This document shows positions 1 through 11,035 of a stretch of 64,000 nucleotides of DNA, one piece after another. Under the pieces are notes generated by a model. The model saw nothing but the letters and a program-made list of their open reading frames with translations. It searched no databases and was not told where the DNA came from. Within the stretch, counting starts at the first letter, position 1. Each line of letters opens with the position of its first letter. The position numbers were made by a program, and so were the translations under genes. The stretch covers positions 83,252,096 to 83,316,095 of the forward strand of contig CM065802.1 in the NCBI GenBank assembly GCA_033398695.1, in the 5' to 3' direction. This stretch comes from Orobanche coerulescens. Lineage: Eukaryota; Streptophyta; Magnoliopsida; Lamiales; Orobanchaceae.

Positions 1-676
1 AAATCAAAGCTAAACACTCCGAGGATGTCTCGCCCGTGGCGCAACCCATCGATATAGCACCCGTGGCCCAACCTCCCGGAAGAGGTGTCTCCTACTGCAT
101 CGACAATAGATCCCGAGCCCTTGGCGGCTACGACGGATTTAGAGACATCTGCCAACATTCAAGACGTTAGCACGTCGGCTGCCCATTCGGAGCCAAAAGC
201 TACTTCTCCTCTACGGGATTCCACACCCGTGCAGGACCCAATTTCCTTCGGGCACCATCCCCTGCAAGGAGTCCATCTTCCGCAGATCCCATACTGCACT
301 GAATCCTCGAAACAGCGTCTCCGCACGTGATTCAAGTCCCTCCCGCACTCAATTATAAATCAAACACTTCTTTCAAGACAAATTGAACAGGCGTTTAAAG
401 ATTTCGCAATGGAAAAGCTTTAGGCTAGCTCCGCACGACACTGCATAACCTGGAGCGAATGGAGCCACGAAGAGCGATTTGTCTCAAGTAACCGACTCAA
501 CCGAAATTGAGGCACCGCCGATGGGACAACGCTTCTTGCAAAGATCTCATTGAAAGCCACCGCACAAATCCGACGCAAGAAAAGGAAAGAAGAAGTCGAG
601 GACTCTCCCATCAATCCAAAAGACAACGACGACCACGACTCGGGACGGCGACGATGCTCTTCAAGCAGGTCTGAGA

Positions 677-1225
677 TTGAGCCGTGAAGAGGCTGAAGCC
701 CAAGCCACCTCTCCACCCAGAAACGACGAAGGGCCATCTACCCAAGCTAATCCACCTTCGCCACAGCCGGAGAACATTCCCGACCAGGAGGAATCAGTCC
801 CTCCAGTCGTGGAAGATCAAAAAATTTTGGAACAGGCACCCGAGCCTGTTGAGACCAAAGAAGCCAGTCCTACAACCCAACAGGAGGATTCAGTCCCTCC
901 TGCATCCTTATCTGCCGAAGAACCTTCGCCTCAGGACGCTTCTGAACCAACTGTCGCCATTCCACAAGAAGCTACTCCCGCCCCTGCAACCTTGGAATCC
1001 GAGGACGGTAACGAACCTGAGGATGTCCAACTTACTTCACGCCCATCCGTGAACGTAAGAAGGTTAAATGGTGCTGAAGACTTCGCCCAGCCTGACTCTC
1101 CTATCTCTGCTGCACGCAAAGAGCGCCTGCAAGCTCTTGGCCTTCAGACTGTATTTATCCAAGATGCAGTTAACGCTCTCTCTTCCGTAGAAAAGGCATC
1201 AATCGATGCACACCTCTGCGATTGA
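677..1225 (+). pseudogene. Unrecognised Pro/Glu/Ser-rich reading frame in Sirevirus-like 3' internal region
   Basis: An open frame of about 182 codons, low in complexity and rich in Pro, Glu, Ser, Thr and Gln, with loosely repeated blocks around SVPP and PEPVE. It opens at a TTG, so the real start probably lies upstream. A similar acidic/proline-rich frame at 85-330 and the intervening sequence suggest one longer ORF broken by frameshifts. No catalytic motif, zinc finger or membrane segment is visible. By position, between pol and the 3' LTR, it could correspond to the extra (sometimes called env-like) ORF of some Sireviruses, but I do not recognise the protein. A captured host fragment is also possible. 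Confidence 0.35.
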
Positions 1226-1517
1226 AGAAATGACAACTCTTCAACACGAAGTATCTCTAGTTGTCTAAGCATTCATCATCTTGAGAGTAGTGTTCAAGCA
1301 TTCCTTGAAAATCATGGAAGTTAAACAAGCGCAAGCTTCATGAAGGAGGAAGCTTCAAGACAAGAATTGTGAAGCCAAGACCGCCTGTGCAATGATAGAG
1401 AACGACTCTCACCGCGTGCGCATGACAAATCCATTCAAGAGATGTCGCAGACTCTTTCCTCCTCGTTGAAAGAATAAACGGATCGAGACCAAACAGGACG
1501 CCGCTCTTGAAATGCCG

Positions 1518-2178
1518 CAAAGTCTTGATGAGGCCAAAAAGGGGGAAGAAGCTCGAGAAGCTGCAAGGAGAATAAGACTGCAACAGAAAGGGAATTTGAG
1601 GCTTCTCGAGCAGTATAGCTGCCGAATTGAACAAGCTAGCACCTCAACCCCAAAGTTTTAGAATTTCAGGCTCCAGACCAGAATTCCATGACCCAAATGT
1701 CCCTTGGCAAAATCTTGTTCAAAGACCTTCGGAAATACGTCTGCCAACCAACCGCAACCCAACCGCCGAAGAAGTGAAGCACTGGAGGAAGAATGAACTG
1801 ATGAGATATTTTGTCGACTCATCAGAATCCGCCATCTTCAAAAATTATAAGACATGGCGTAAGGCGCACAAATTTTCAAAGATGCTAGAAGAAGGTAAGC
1901 TCCCTCTCCAAATCGAGATGAAATCAAAACATAGAAGAGGAGATCGGGTCACCCATCCAGAGGATTGGATACTTGCCTTTGATCGTTCTTATGAAGGAAG
2001 AGCAATTTACCAAGAACGAGGCAATGATTCACTTCAAAACTGGTGGCGCGGCACCGAGAATGAGCCAGAAGGAGACCTTGGAGGCATGCGGATCAAAGAT
2101 AAAGAGCTGAAATTTTTGTATATTATTGTTGTTTTTGTAATTTCTATTCGACACAAACTTTGTACCCAATCTTTTTGA
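1518..2178 (+). pseudogene. Unrecognised coiled-coil/basic reading frame, C-terminal part of the same 3' ORF
   Basis: Two overlapping open stretches. The first (about 1530-1660) encodes a short charged, helical run (KKGEEAREAARRIRLQQK) typical of a coiled coil. The second (1627-2178, opening at TTG) encodes a 183-residue frame with many Lys, Arg and Trp residues and no recognised domain. It ends in a hydrophobic stretch (LKFLYIIVVFVISI) at about residues 158-171, which could be a membrane anchor or may just be AT-rich UTR read as protein. The frame change between the two stretches indicates an indel. Family and function are unknown. Confidence 0.3.
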
Positions 2179-2596
2179 ATATCAATAAAACAGTTTGTTT
2201 GTCTTGAAAGATTACAACTCGTAATCTCCGTGTTTATGTATGATTACTTAAATTGTTTGATAGGAATCTCAAGTTAGATAAACTTGATTGAAAAATTAAG
2301 TCATGCGAACTAGTCTACGAACAGTTCATAGTTTCATTGTAAACTTAGAATACATTGTAAGATTGTGCTGCGCCAATCATAGGCTTAAGTTGTAATAAAA
2401 CTCAAATCAGATCGAACGTGCTCGAAAGCGATTCATTATTGTAGACTAAGTCACTAAGTCAGACCTATTGACAAAAGACCAAGAAATCTGCCAGAAGTCA
2501 TGGAAGAAGAACGCTTCATGAAGAAGGTTTTGGCATCAACAAGAAGACTCGAAGAGTTTAAGTTAAGACTTGGCAAATTGTCAAAAAGGGGGAAAT
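2179..2596 (+). other. Sirevirus-like 3' untranslated region with PPT
   Basis: There is no convincing gene. It holds AATAAA at 2184-2189 just after the last frame, AT-rich filler, a short open stretch and the polypurine tract (about 2583-2595) that primes plus-strand synthesis directly before the LTR. Confidence 0.5.
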
Positions 2597-3757
2597 TGTT
2601 AGGAAAAACAAACACCCTGTATCGATTCAGCCGGGATACCCGATCCCTGTATCGATTGTTATTTGTTATTGAAAAGGTTTTGACATATATGCCAAATACA
2701 AGAAAGGAAAAGCTGTATCGAGGATTCAAGGATTTATCATGTATCAAGACTCCTCGAATCGGATAAGTGAAGCTCACAAGAGCAAGAAGACTTGTAAGAA
2801 GACCAAGTATGGAAACTGTCTCGATGCCCTAAATACAGTCATTCTCCATACAGTTCACAAAAGGACAAGAAAGAATACAAGTCAAGTTCCGTTGAACAAA
2901 GAAGTATTTAAATACTCAAGGATAAAGTATTTAAATACTGTCAGTCTTCAGATCTTCAGAATCCCGCGAAATCCGGATCATGTCATATTCCCGTTGAAGG
3001 AAATCTTATTCAAACGGACATCTCAACGGATACTTTCTTCAGAGGCTATATATATCCTTGAAGACATTGAAGATCAGTTACTCACGAAATCTACTGAAGT
3101 AACATAACTCTCAAAAAGCTATCAAAGTTATCATCTGAGCAAACATATCTCCAGAGCAAACTGCAAGTTAAAACGAAAGAGATATACAGTGCTCAAACAT
3201 CAAGAACAACTATCATCAGATCTTGATATTCAAAGCTGCTGTTCTTACCTGGTTACCTAACCTTTTACCTCTGTGTAAAAACCGAGCTCTGTGTGAACTC
3301 AACAAGTTATTATGACCTGTGTGGGACGAATAAGGACGAAGCTTTGGAACTGTGTGTGAAGAAGCTAGTTAAGAAGGAAGCTTTAACCAATCTGTGTGAA
3401 CGGTTGAAAGTGATATTCTTTGTATCAATCTGTGTGAACGATACAAGGATAGGTTTGTTTATAATTACGTAGTTGTGTACGCAGTAATTATTTAATAAAC
3501 TTTTTACTCCTGTGTGGAGGACCAGTGGACGTAGAGGGGTTTACCTCGAACCACTTAAATTACTGTGTTATTTACCTTCTGCTTTTACTGTTTGAAATTA
3601 CTGTGATATATTAAGTATACACCAAATACTTTGTTGCTGTATCCACGGCAATTAACTGTATCCAAGACTTCCGCTACGCACTCAGATTTAGATTCCATAC
3701 AGTTTGTTGTTTAAACTACTTTTCCAAACTGTATCCAGTATACTTAAGTGGCCAACA
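2597..3757 (+). repeat. 3' LTR of Sirevirus-like copia element
   Basis: Starts TGTTAGGAAAAAC next to a PPT and ends GGCCAACA; the length is 1161 bp, in the Sirevirus range. A TATA-like TATATATAT lies at 3047-3055. Upstream it has three copies of CTGTATCGA (from about 2617, 2648 and 2713). Downstream the motif CTGTGTGAAC and close variants recur between about 3270 and 3440. The partner LTR is not in the window, so the 5' edge rests on the PPT and the TG start. Confidence 0.6.
3047..3055 (+). promoter_or_regulatory. TATA-like element in Sirevirus-like LTR
   Basis: TATATATAT at 3047-3055, mid-LTR, where the U3/R border would fall. This is the only strong TATA in the LTR. Activity is inferred. 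Confidence 0.4.
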
Positions 3758-3806
3758 GTGCCACCTCACCCCACGTTTTCAACATCGGAGCGAGGTGGGG
3801 GGCAAT

Positions 3807-4713
3807 TGTTGTGCGGCGATTTATACGCCTCGATGGCGATCGGCACACTGGTCAAGAGCCAGCCAAAGAAGACAGATGCTGGGCAAGCGCCTAGCGATCA
3901 ACGTCTGAGGCGATCGTCTATAATGTCCGACTATAGATGATCGTCTCGTACCACGTATGAATCCGACATCCGTCAGAGTCGTCGAAGACCGAATCTCGGA
4001 TAAAGACCCACATGCAGATCCGCAAAAGGGGCCACAAGATAAGGCCTTTTGATCCCAGCCTGTCACCACCTTCACACCTACCGACAAGCCCGCCGAAAGG
4101 TATAAAGTGGGTCCCCCCAGACAGCGACTCAGGATGCGTACGGACTTCTCATTGGCTCGCACATCTGGCTGCCAGCAGCAGCCTCAGACTTTAAGCAAAC
4201 AGTCCCACGTGATGGGACGATCGCCCACCTTATTCTAATATAGAAAACGGCAGTCACCCGCGATCGCCGGGGAGGACCTAGCAACCTCTTCTCCTATAAA
4301 TAGAAGGCCTCCAACAGTGGCCAAGGACGGTGGAATCACTTGACGGAAATTCAGTCACACATACTGATAGAGAGTGAAAAATAGGACAGAGACAACATAG
4401 TGAAACTCATTCACGTATACAGAACATAAAAAGCAAGAACTCACAGAGCATCATATCTGGTTCTTCCGGCAATCTTCACGCTCTATGGCTAAGATAACTA
4501 GAGTCTTTACACTCATTGTAATTGCACTCTAACATTAATATTTGTACTCCAAAGTATTTGTATTAATAACATCTCGCAAGAGCATTCAAGCTCGGGACTA
4601 ACAACCCCAGCAAATCTTGTGTTATTTACTTTCCCACGGAAGTGTTCTTGCATTTGTTTGTTACTCGACCACTCCAGCAATATCATCTCCAGATAATATT
4701 TTGGGTAACGACA
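3807..4713 (+). repeat. 3' LTR of Tat-like element D
   Basis: 907 bp, starting TGTTGTGCGG and ending GGGTAACGACA; the counterpart in T ends GGGTAACAACA. U3 contains several CGATCG palindromes (for example GGCGATCGTC, GACGATCGCC, CGCGATCGCC), followed by TATAAATAG (4295-4303) and an AT-rich R/U5. The same order is seen in T's LTR. Confidence 0.7.
4295..4303 (+). promoter_or_regulatory. TATA box of D LTR
   Basis: TATAAATAG directly downstream of the CGATCG-containing U3. T's LTR has TATATAAATAGG at the matching place (60521-60532), so the site is conserved between two copies. Confidence 0.6.
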
Positions 4714-5463
4714 GACTTGTAATTAGATTACGGAGTTTTTTGTTTTCTAGGAACGGTCCATGAACCACATGTTGGTAGCAACTAGGTTGTGAATGGTTGT
4801 TTCATATTGTATGAATGCCACAAATGCACTAAAATGATTAATGTGCAAAGTGTAATGTTAATCGCAAAAATTCTCCCAAAACAAATTATTAAGTTTATAA
4901 GGTTTCAAGGTTTTCCTTCCCTCCATCGAGTTTTCGGGAAATTGAAATCCAAACCGGATGTACTATGCTTCTGAGTTATCGGGGTAGTCATTCGGGGAGG
5001 ACGGATAAATTACCAGGAGCACATTGGATGCCTTCGGTTGGAGCAAATTTTATCCCTAGAAACATGATAGGTTGCCGGATAAGATTTAATTATGAAACTG
5101 ATTTGCGTCGATGGTATAAACTTAACTTGTTCACAAACCATAGAAACTGTATTGGTTGAGGGGAGTGAACAAGGGGAAAAAGAAGATCGAATCATCCATT
5201 ATATGGGTTGGTGTTGGACACCACTTAAAATTAATAGACTAGAAACCTATTCGGTTGCCCTCTATTAAGATTTATAAAGAACTCGATCACCACTATGAAG
5301 TAGTGCGACGATACTTCCGGATTTTACATGGGAGTGTGTTGTTCCGATAAAAATAGTGGGAACTGGGTAACAAGAATAGAAAAGACCTTAATTCTATACT
5401 CAGAACATAATTAAACGAGTCACTAATTAATCTGTTATACTTAATGCAGACATAACTCTCAAT
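4714..5463 (+). other. 5' leader of copia A (non-coding)
   Basis: No gene. Segments such as the one around CCTATTCGGTTGCCCTC and the run just before gag match the minus-strand leader of B (about 37450-38060). This shows the stretch is retroelement leader rather than host DNA. Confidence 0.6.
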
Positions 5464-6300
5464 ATGACAATGAATCCACTCGCAATTCTACTCAAGAAAA
5501 ACACCTTGATTGGACCTAACTTTGTGGACTGGCTCCGCAATCTGATGATTGTCCTCAGTATAGAGGCACTGGGATACGTCTTGGAGACGGACATTCCGGC
5601 GCCTCCTGTGCGGACCGGAGCCAATCAGGAAGAGATTGAAAACCACAAAAAGTGGGTTAAGGATGACATAAAATTCCGTGCTTACATGATAGCTTCTATG
5701 TCTAATGAGCTTCAGAGAGCTCATGAGAAAATAACTTCTGCTAGGCAGATTCTATCTCACTTAACCGAACTTTATGGTGAGCACAGCAGAACTGCTAGAT
5801 ATGAGATATCCAAGCAACTGTTCGGTGCAAGGATGAAGGAAGGTGATAAGATTGGGGAACACGTTCTCAAAATGATATCCATGATCGAGAGATTAGAGGC
5901 TCTTGATTTTAAAATGGATACTTCTCTCCAAACCGACCTCATCCTATAGTCTCTCCCTGATTCCTTCTCACAGTTTGTTATGAACTTCAACTGCAATGAG
6001 ATTGCATGTAATTTAGCTGGGCTAATGAACAAATTTATGACCGCTCAGTTTCAGATGAAGACTCCGCGAATGAAGGAGTCTGCTCTTTTAAAATATTTCT
6101 GGACCTCGGATGTCTAAGAACAAGAAGAAAAAGACCAAGAAGCAGACTGGACCACATGTTAAGGACTTCAAGGGCAAGGGCAAGGCCCTGATGGTTCCAA
6201 AGGGCAAGAAGAAGAAAGATACTTGTCTCAAGTGCGGTGAGATGGGCCACTGAGCTAGAGACTGTCCGATTCTTCATGGCACTTCAGGTACAGAACTTTT
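5464..6300 (+). pseudogene. gag: copia A gag (UBN2-like) with one CCHC knuckle
   Basis: Gag forms the virus-like particle and binds element RNA. The frame opens at ATG 5464 with MTMNPLAILLKKN, close to B's gag start. A copia gag core follows (ending around SKQLFGARMKEGDKIGEHVL) and stops at 5947-5949 (TAG). The same frame continues past that stop, then breaks again near 6116. Around 6220-6265 a CCHC zinc knuckle (CLKCGEMGH, then RDCP) is visible with an internal stop after the His. Gag and pol would originally be one frame. At least three disabling lesions are seen. Confidence 0.8.
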
Positions 6301-7456
6301 AGTTTTGGAAACAAATTATTGTGCTGCTGTATTTTCTACTTCCTGGATACTGGATTCTGGTGCTAGTTCTCATATTTGTACCGTGAATCAGGATATGGAA
6401 CAAAATAGGAAGCTTGGAGCTGGAGAAGTTATGATCACAGTCGGAAGCGGGCATAGTGTCGAAGCGACCGACATAGGATCACTTCTTTTGGATTTAGAAT
6501 CCGGCTTTGTTTTGACTTTAGATGATGTACTTGTTTTGCCCAAGGGGCATAAAAACATTGTATGCATTCCGGTCATGGACCGAAAAGGCTTTTCATTTTT
6601 CATTGGTGATGGTTCCTGCAAAATTTATTTCAGAAATAAACTAGTGGGTACTGCTACATTGTTAAATGGATTGTATCATCTAAATCTCAGCAACAAAGTA
6701 GTTGTGAATACTATGACTAGAAAACGTGGTAGGGATGAAACTAATCAAGTTTTGAATGGCATCTTAGACTTGGTAATGTTGGTCAGACCAAGGTTTACAA
6801 AATGGAAAAAGATGGACTTATGGGTCCATTGGTATCGAATCCCTTTCCTACTTGTGAATCCTGCCTTAAAGGCAAAAACGACCAAGTCCCCCTTCACATG
6901 GGACTTTTGAAAGAGCCGCTGATAAACTGGGATTAATCCATACCGACGTATGTAGTGTTTTGGAAGCAGCACATGACGGATATCAATATTTCATTACGTT
7001 TACGGATGATCATACTAGGTATGGTTATGTATACTTAATGAAACATAAATCTGAGGCCTTTGAGAAATTCCAGGAATTCAAGGCCCTAGTCGAGAAACAA
7101 ACTGGTAATCATATCAAAGCACTTCGGTCAGACCGAGGTGGCGAGTATATGAGTATAGAGTTTGACGAGTTCCTTAAGGAACATGGAATAGTTTCACAAC
7201 TAACACCTCCAGGTACTCCTCAGTTAAATGGTGTGTCAGAAAGAAGGAACCAGACCTTGTTGAACATGGTCTGTTCCTTGCTAGGCTATTCTGACTTACC
7301 GATTTACCTGTGGGGGTATACACTCCTGACTGCTGCATATATCTTGAACATGTGTCCTTCCTAATCCATTCCTAAAACTCCACATGAGATATGGGAGGGC
7401 AAGAAACCAAGTCTTAATGACATTAGGATTTGGGGATGTCCCGCCTATGTCTATAA
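6301..7456 (+). pseudogene. pol: copia A protease and N-terminal integrase, interrupted by element G
   Basis: The frame 6305-6910 carries the aspartic protease motif DSGASSHIC at about 6355 and the pre-integrase region, where the usual GH of the zinc-binding motif reads GN. The integrase core follows in 6960-7364, with a first Asp in FTDDHTRYGYVY, a second in LRSDRGGEY and a Glu in NGVSERRNQTLL. So the D-D-E triad is present although frameshifts separate the parts. The frame stops after NMCPS, resumes with the conserved WGCPAYV segment, and is cut at 7456 by the LTR of G. It continues at 16661 on the far side of G. Confidence 0.8.
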
Positions 7457-7799
7457 TGTAATACCCGGTTGTAATTCAGTCATTATCATTCAGTAATTTC
7501 ATTCGGTGATTGTCACTCAGTGGATTTTCACTCATTTATAATCATTCATCAATCATGTTCATTCACCCGTGTTCACCGTTCGTAAAAACTTCGAGTTGTG
7601 TATCATTATTGTTCATTGTTTCAACTTTCCTAATATGAGTTCGACTTTGTTAGATCACCATTAATTTTTGGTAACTCCAAAAATTCTAAATCTTTTCAAT
7701 ATTATAGAGCATCGAATTAGATTTCCAATGGTTCAAACGGTGAGTCAATCGGAGTCCGGACAAGAGAGTTATGGTCGTTTTAGCTCACCCGCTCATTTT

Positions 7800-8135
7800 T
7801 CAGCTTGTGGCCGATCACTGCCGACCGGACTCGGTCGTGTCGTCCGACACGGCCCGTGCCGTACTCGACCGGAAATGCCGAAGTATCTGCCCACAGGACT
7901 CGACCGTGTCGTTTGGCACGGCCGAGTCGAACTCTTCCGGATAAGCCAGAACCGACTGCCCAGACGCCCGACCGTGTCCCAAGACACGGTCGAGTCATGC
8001 CGAGTTGCTGTCGGACGGGTCACTTTCGGAAGGCCCTCCGCGCCGCGACCGTTTCAAGCAGGACACGGTCGAGTCCCTGTCGGCTAGCTGTGCGACACGA
8101 CCGTGACGATCGGCACGGGCCGTGTCCGGCAGGGT
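7800..8135 (+). repeat. GC-rich dyad array in U3 of G 5' LTR (CCGTGTCG type)
   Basis: About ten short inverted repeats built on CCGTGTC/GACACGG, for example GACCGTGTC-CCAA-GACACGGTC and CGTGTCG-TC-CGACACG. It is strikingly CpG-rich within an AT-rich LTR and ends about 10 bp before the TATA box. Open frames here are compositional artefacts. Confidence 0.8.
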
Positions 8136-8145
8136 AGTCAACCCC

Positions 8146-8153
8146 TATAAATT
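8146..8153 (+). promoter_or_regulatory. TATA box, G 5' LTR
   Basis: TATAAATT right after the dyad array. The same element sits at 14993 in the 3' LTR, and TATA boxes occupy the same place in E, S2 and F. It probably sets the start of element RNA. Confidence 0.65.
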
Positions 8154-9808
8154 GTTTTTTTTGAGCATTTCAGCTCATTTTTTCCATCTTTTCCACCTTC
8201 TTACGAGATAGATAAGCTTGAGGGAGAATTTTCTTCATCAATTATCATTTGAGTGTGTATTTTTCATCACCTTCAATCATTTGGGAAGCTTGGATACTCG
8301 ATTAAACTCGTGTTCTTCGGATCGAAGTGATTGGATATTCAAGAGGTAATTTCTTCGACACCTTGGACTTCGATTTTGTGTTGAGATATGATGTTTTGGA
8401 CGTTATAATCATGTTATATGAAGGGATATGTATATGATTATGAGTTTGTATAAGGATTCATTGGATTATTGAGGGATTATTCAAGAACACCTTGAATATC
8501 GAGTTGGAATTGGGGATTTTCGACTAATTGTTGTTATAATAACATTTTTGGATATTCATAACGGATTATTGATCGTATTGGAGATGTTCTGTTGGTTTGA
8601 AACACTTCTTGGGGATTTTGATATTGGTATATTGAGGTTTGATTGTTAACAATCGGAGTTTGGATACAACGTGTTTGATTTAATGCCTCTATGGACTTGG
8701 TTTAGTCGTATCGACGTTTTGAGTTCGTTATATTCGTGTTTGATTCGTATATTGAACGGATTGTTGGTAATTGTATTATTTAAGGTTGTTCGAGCGACCG
8801 ATATCTCAATTAGGACGTTGTTCGTGGAAGGATAATTGCCACCGGTATTGAGTAAGTTAATTCTTACTCGGTTAAAAGGATATTCATCCCTTTTGTTGTT
8901 GTTCATTCATAATCATAACTTATTCATCATTTTATTAACCGTATCAAAACTTGTTGTTGTCAATTAATCACTTCAGTCATAAGGAACGACGGTTCCAATC
9001 TTTTCATTGAGCTGTCATTTATTTCATTACCATTCCACCTCGGTGAGTCATTATTCATTTTCGATGTCACTTTTGTTATAACGTGGCATTCCGGGTCATA
9101 CTGGCGTGCCGGTTGGTATGTGTAGGATTTTCATGTCGGGCACATTTATGTCGTGTGTTGGTTGTTGGCCTCACATTGGACTGTGCACACGAGTCAATGT
9201 GTCTCGTGAGACTGATTAGGTACAAGACCACGCGTGTATTCGATCGTTGGTGGCTTGTGCACGGACACATTTCCATCCCGGGCGTAGTGTGGCGCCACCC
9301 TTTGAGCCGTACTGTTAGTTGATTCATATAGCATGTTTGATTGCGTATGTTTCGACAGGATGATTCATAACTTCAGATATAATCATGATTGTGTATTTTC
9401 AACTCTTGAGGATTGTTGTTCTTTGTAATCGACCCCGTTTGGGGATTTTGTTTTTCGTGTCATGGCAAGGCAAACGCACGGAATAGCATGTTGATGTCGA
9501 GGAGTCCTAGTGATACTAGTAGGGGCCCCGATCTTTCGATTATTCATGTTATTGTCCTTTATTTTCCATTGAGACTTTCATTTGAATACTCCGTTTCATT
9601 CGGTGTTGTGTATTTTATCTTCATATAAAATACACTAGTATTCGATATTGTCTGGTGTGTTGTAACTAAACTCCTCATCGGAGTAATTATTGCCGTAATG
9701 TAGTTCGGTACTACATTTATCTTGTGTAATTCATTCATTTTCATTTGTCCGGTGGGTCCCATTGGGATCTACGACCGTAATATCCGCCTAGTTTGGGGTG
9801 TTACGAGT

Positions 9809-9820
9809 TGGTATCGGAGA
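9809..9820 (+). other. Primer binding site of G
   Basis: TGGTATCGGAGA, 3 bp after the 5' LTR. It resembles the TGGTATCAGAGC class complementary to the 3' end of initiator methionine tRNA, with substitutions. Confidence 0.6.
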
Positions 9821-10274
9821 GTGGTTTTGAATACTACCTTCCGAGTCGAGTCTCATTTGAAATCATCGTCATCGACTAGTATCATTGGACTTTCGCGTCA
9901 CGTGTGACTGTGCAAATGCCGAGCCAATCGCATCGAAAGAAGCTGTAAGATTTCTAACGCCATGGTATAATTTCGCAATAGTCATTCATTCATCATTCAT
10001 CAATTTACAATCCTCAAACATCATCATTCATTGTGATTAGACGATCATGTTAACTCATTAATTACTCAATTCATTTCATTACTCGATTGTCAACGGATGA
10101 TCATATTATCAATCTTGTTAAGTTATTCAAGATAATCATTTCAAGAATTTCATCAGATAATCATGTAACTTCAGTAAATCATTCATATAATCACTAAGTT
10201 AGAGCATGTATACTCATTTTCATCATCTCATGACATAATCATAACATGCTAATCATGCGGGAAATATAATCATT
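9821..10274 (+). other. G leader, non-coding
   Basis: AT-rich sequence dominated by ATTCATT/AATCATT-type words. No gene seen. Confidence 0.5.
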
Positions 10275-11035
10275 ATGCGACCTTCCTACTTCAGTATGGA
10301 GAGAGCTGTCAGGGGATGCACGGGGAGAGGCCGCGGTGCGGACCGAAACCCGAGAAATAATCACTCGCTGCCGGGAAATCGTGCCCAGGACTCGGCTCGA
10401 TCAAATGATGTTCGGGTTGATCCACTCACTTTTATGCAGGCCATGATGACCCATGTGCAGTTGCTCAATCATCATTGTGCCACTCTGACCGGATTAATCG
10501 AGAGAACTCTCCCGTATGAGCCAGCTGCTAAGAAAATTGCTAAGCAGCAACCTTCGTCTGCTAGCAAGAAATCAACGAAGCGTAATCAATCCGAAGGCGG
10601 TCAGTCAACCTTCAAGAAGCCTCGTGTGAGTCCTATCGTTTCTGAGCGACCTCCTACGGCGCATAATCGTGCGGGATCTCATTCCTGAGCGGCCAGTTCG
10701 GCCATCACCTGTTTCAATTGTGGAACGCCGGGTCATTTCAGCACTGAGTGTCTGAAACCGTCTATCACATGCTATAATTGTGGGAATTTTGGGCATAAGG
10801 CCCGTTTTTGACGAAAGGACTCCAAGTCGGCTCCGACGGCATCTCAGGCCCCGAAGCAACCAGCGTTTCAGAATCAGACTGCTTTGTCATCGTTGTTTAA
10901 GTCAATGGAAGCAAATAGAGTTGGAGCTCGTATTTACCAGACGGGAGCGTCCGGTTCGGGGGCCGGCAAGTCCCAGATTCATGTGATGAGGAGGATCGAC
11001 GATCCGGTGGCCCGAATGATTTTAGGTATACTCGT
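10275..11035 (+). pseudogene. gag: G gag, internally deleted, with two CCHC zinc knuckles
   Basis: The N-terminus (GRGRGADRNPRNN, then MTHVQLLNHHCATL) matches chromovirus gag openings. The central retrotransposon-gag domain is absent, and the frame passes straight to the Lys/Ser-rich tail. After a stop at 10686-10688 the frame encodes two CCHC knuckles at about 10708-10810 (CFNCGTPGHFSTEC and CYNCGNFGHKARF, the second losing its last Cys to a stop region). Loss of the core means the protein could not assemble particles by itself. The start at ATG 10275 is the first in frame. Confidence 0.75.

Larger units (their letters stand above)
1..3757 (+). mobile_element. Sirevirus-like Ty1/copia element, 3' portion (3' internal region plus 3' LTR)
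   Basis: The right part is an LTR (2597-3757) preceded by a polypurine tract embedded in TCAAAAAGGGGGAAATTG. That PPT/LTR junction is characteristic of Sirevirus (SIRE1/Maximus) copia elements. The sequence to its left would then be the 3' internal region downstream of pol, where some Sireviruses carry an extra ORF. No gag or pol is visible because those parts lie left of the window. The element ends 49 bp before the 3' LTR of Tat-like element D, so it sits inside D. The 5-bp TSD candidate on the right is GTGCC (3758-3762); its partner is outside the window. The lineage assignment is inference from the PPT context and the LTR length. Confidence 0.6.
3758..4713 (+). mobile_element. Tat-like Ty3/gypsy element D, 3' end (internal remnant plus 3' LTR)
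   Basis: 49 bp of internal sequence with a PPT is followed by an LTR (3807-4713). Both match the 3' end of element T at 59916-60927, including the CCACCTCACCCCACG block, the purine tract ending GGGGGGCAAT and the LTR start TGTTGTGCGGCGATT. The Sirevirus-like element interrupts D's internal region. To the right lies the leader of copia A, so D probably inserted into A. The rest of D is outside the window. Confidence 0.65.
7457..9805 (+). repeat. 5' LTR of G
   Basis: Starts TGTAATACCCGGTTG. It ends GGTGTTACG where the 3' LTR ends GGTGTTACA, so the last base is substituted. It contains ATTCA-rich 5' sequence, a GC-rich dyad array (about 7800-8135), TATAAATT (8146) and a long AT-rich R/U5. It pairs with 14316-16660. 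One visible indel is 6 bp missing from the 3' copy near its start. Confidence 0.9.

Noticed and set aside
1338..1642. Minus-strand Ser/Phe/Leu-rich ORFs
   Set aside because: Complement of the charged coiled-coil frame of the Sirevirus-like 3' region.
7668..8137. Arg/Pro-rich ORFs duplicated at 14521-14984
   Set aside because: Duplicated because they lie in both LTRs of G over the dyad array; not coding.
9076..9327. ORFs on both strands, repeated at 15923-16174
   Set aside because: R/U5 sequence in both LTRs of G; repeated only because LTRs are duplicated.
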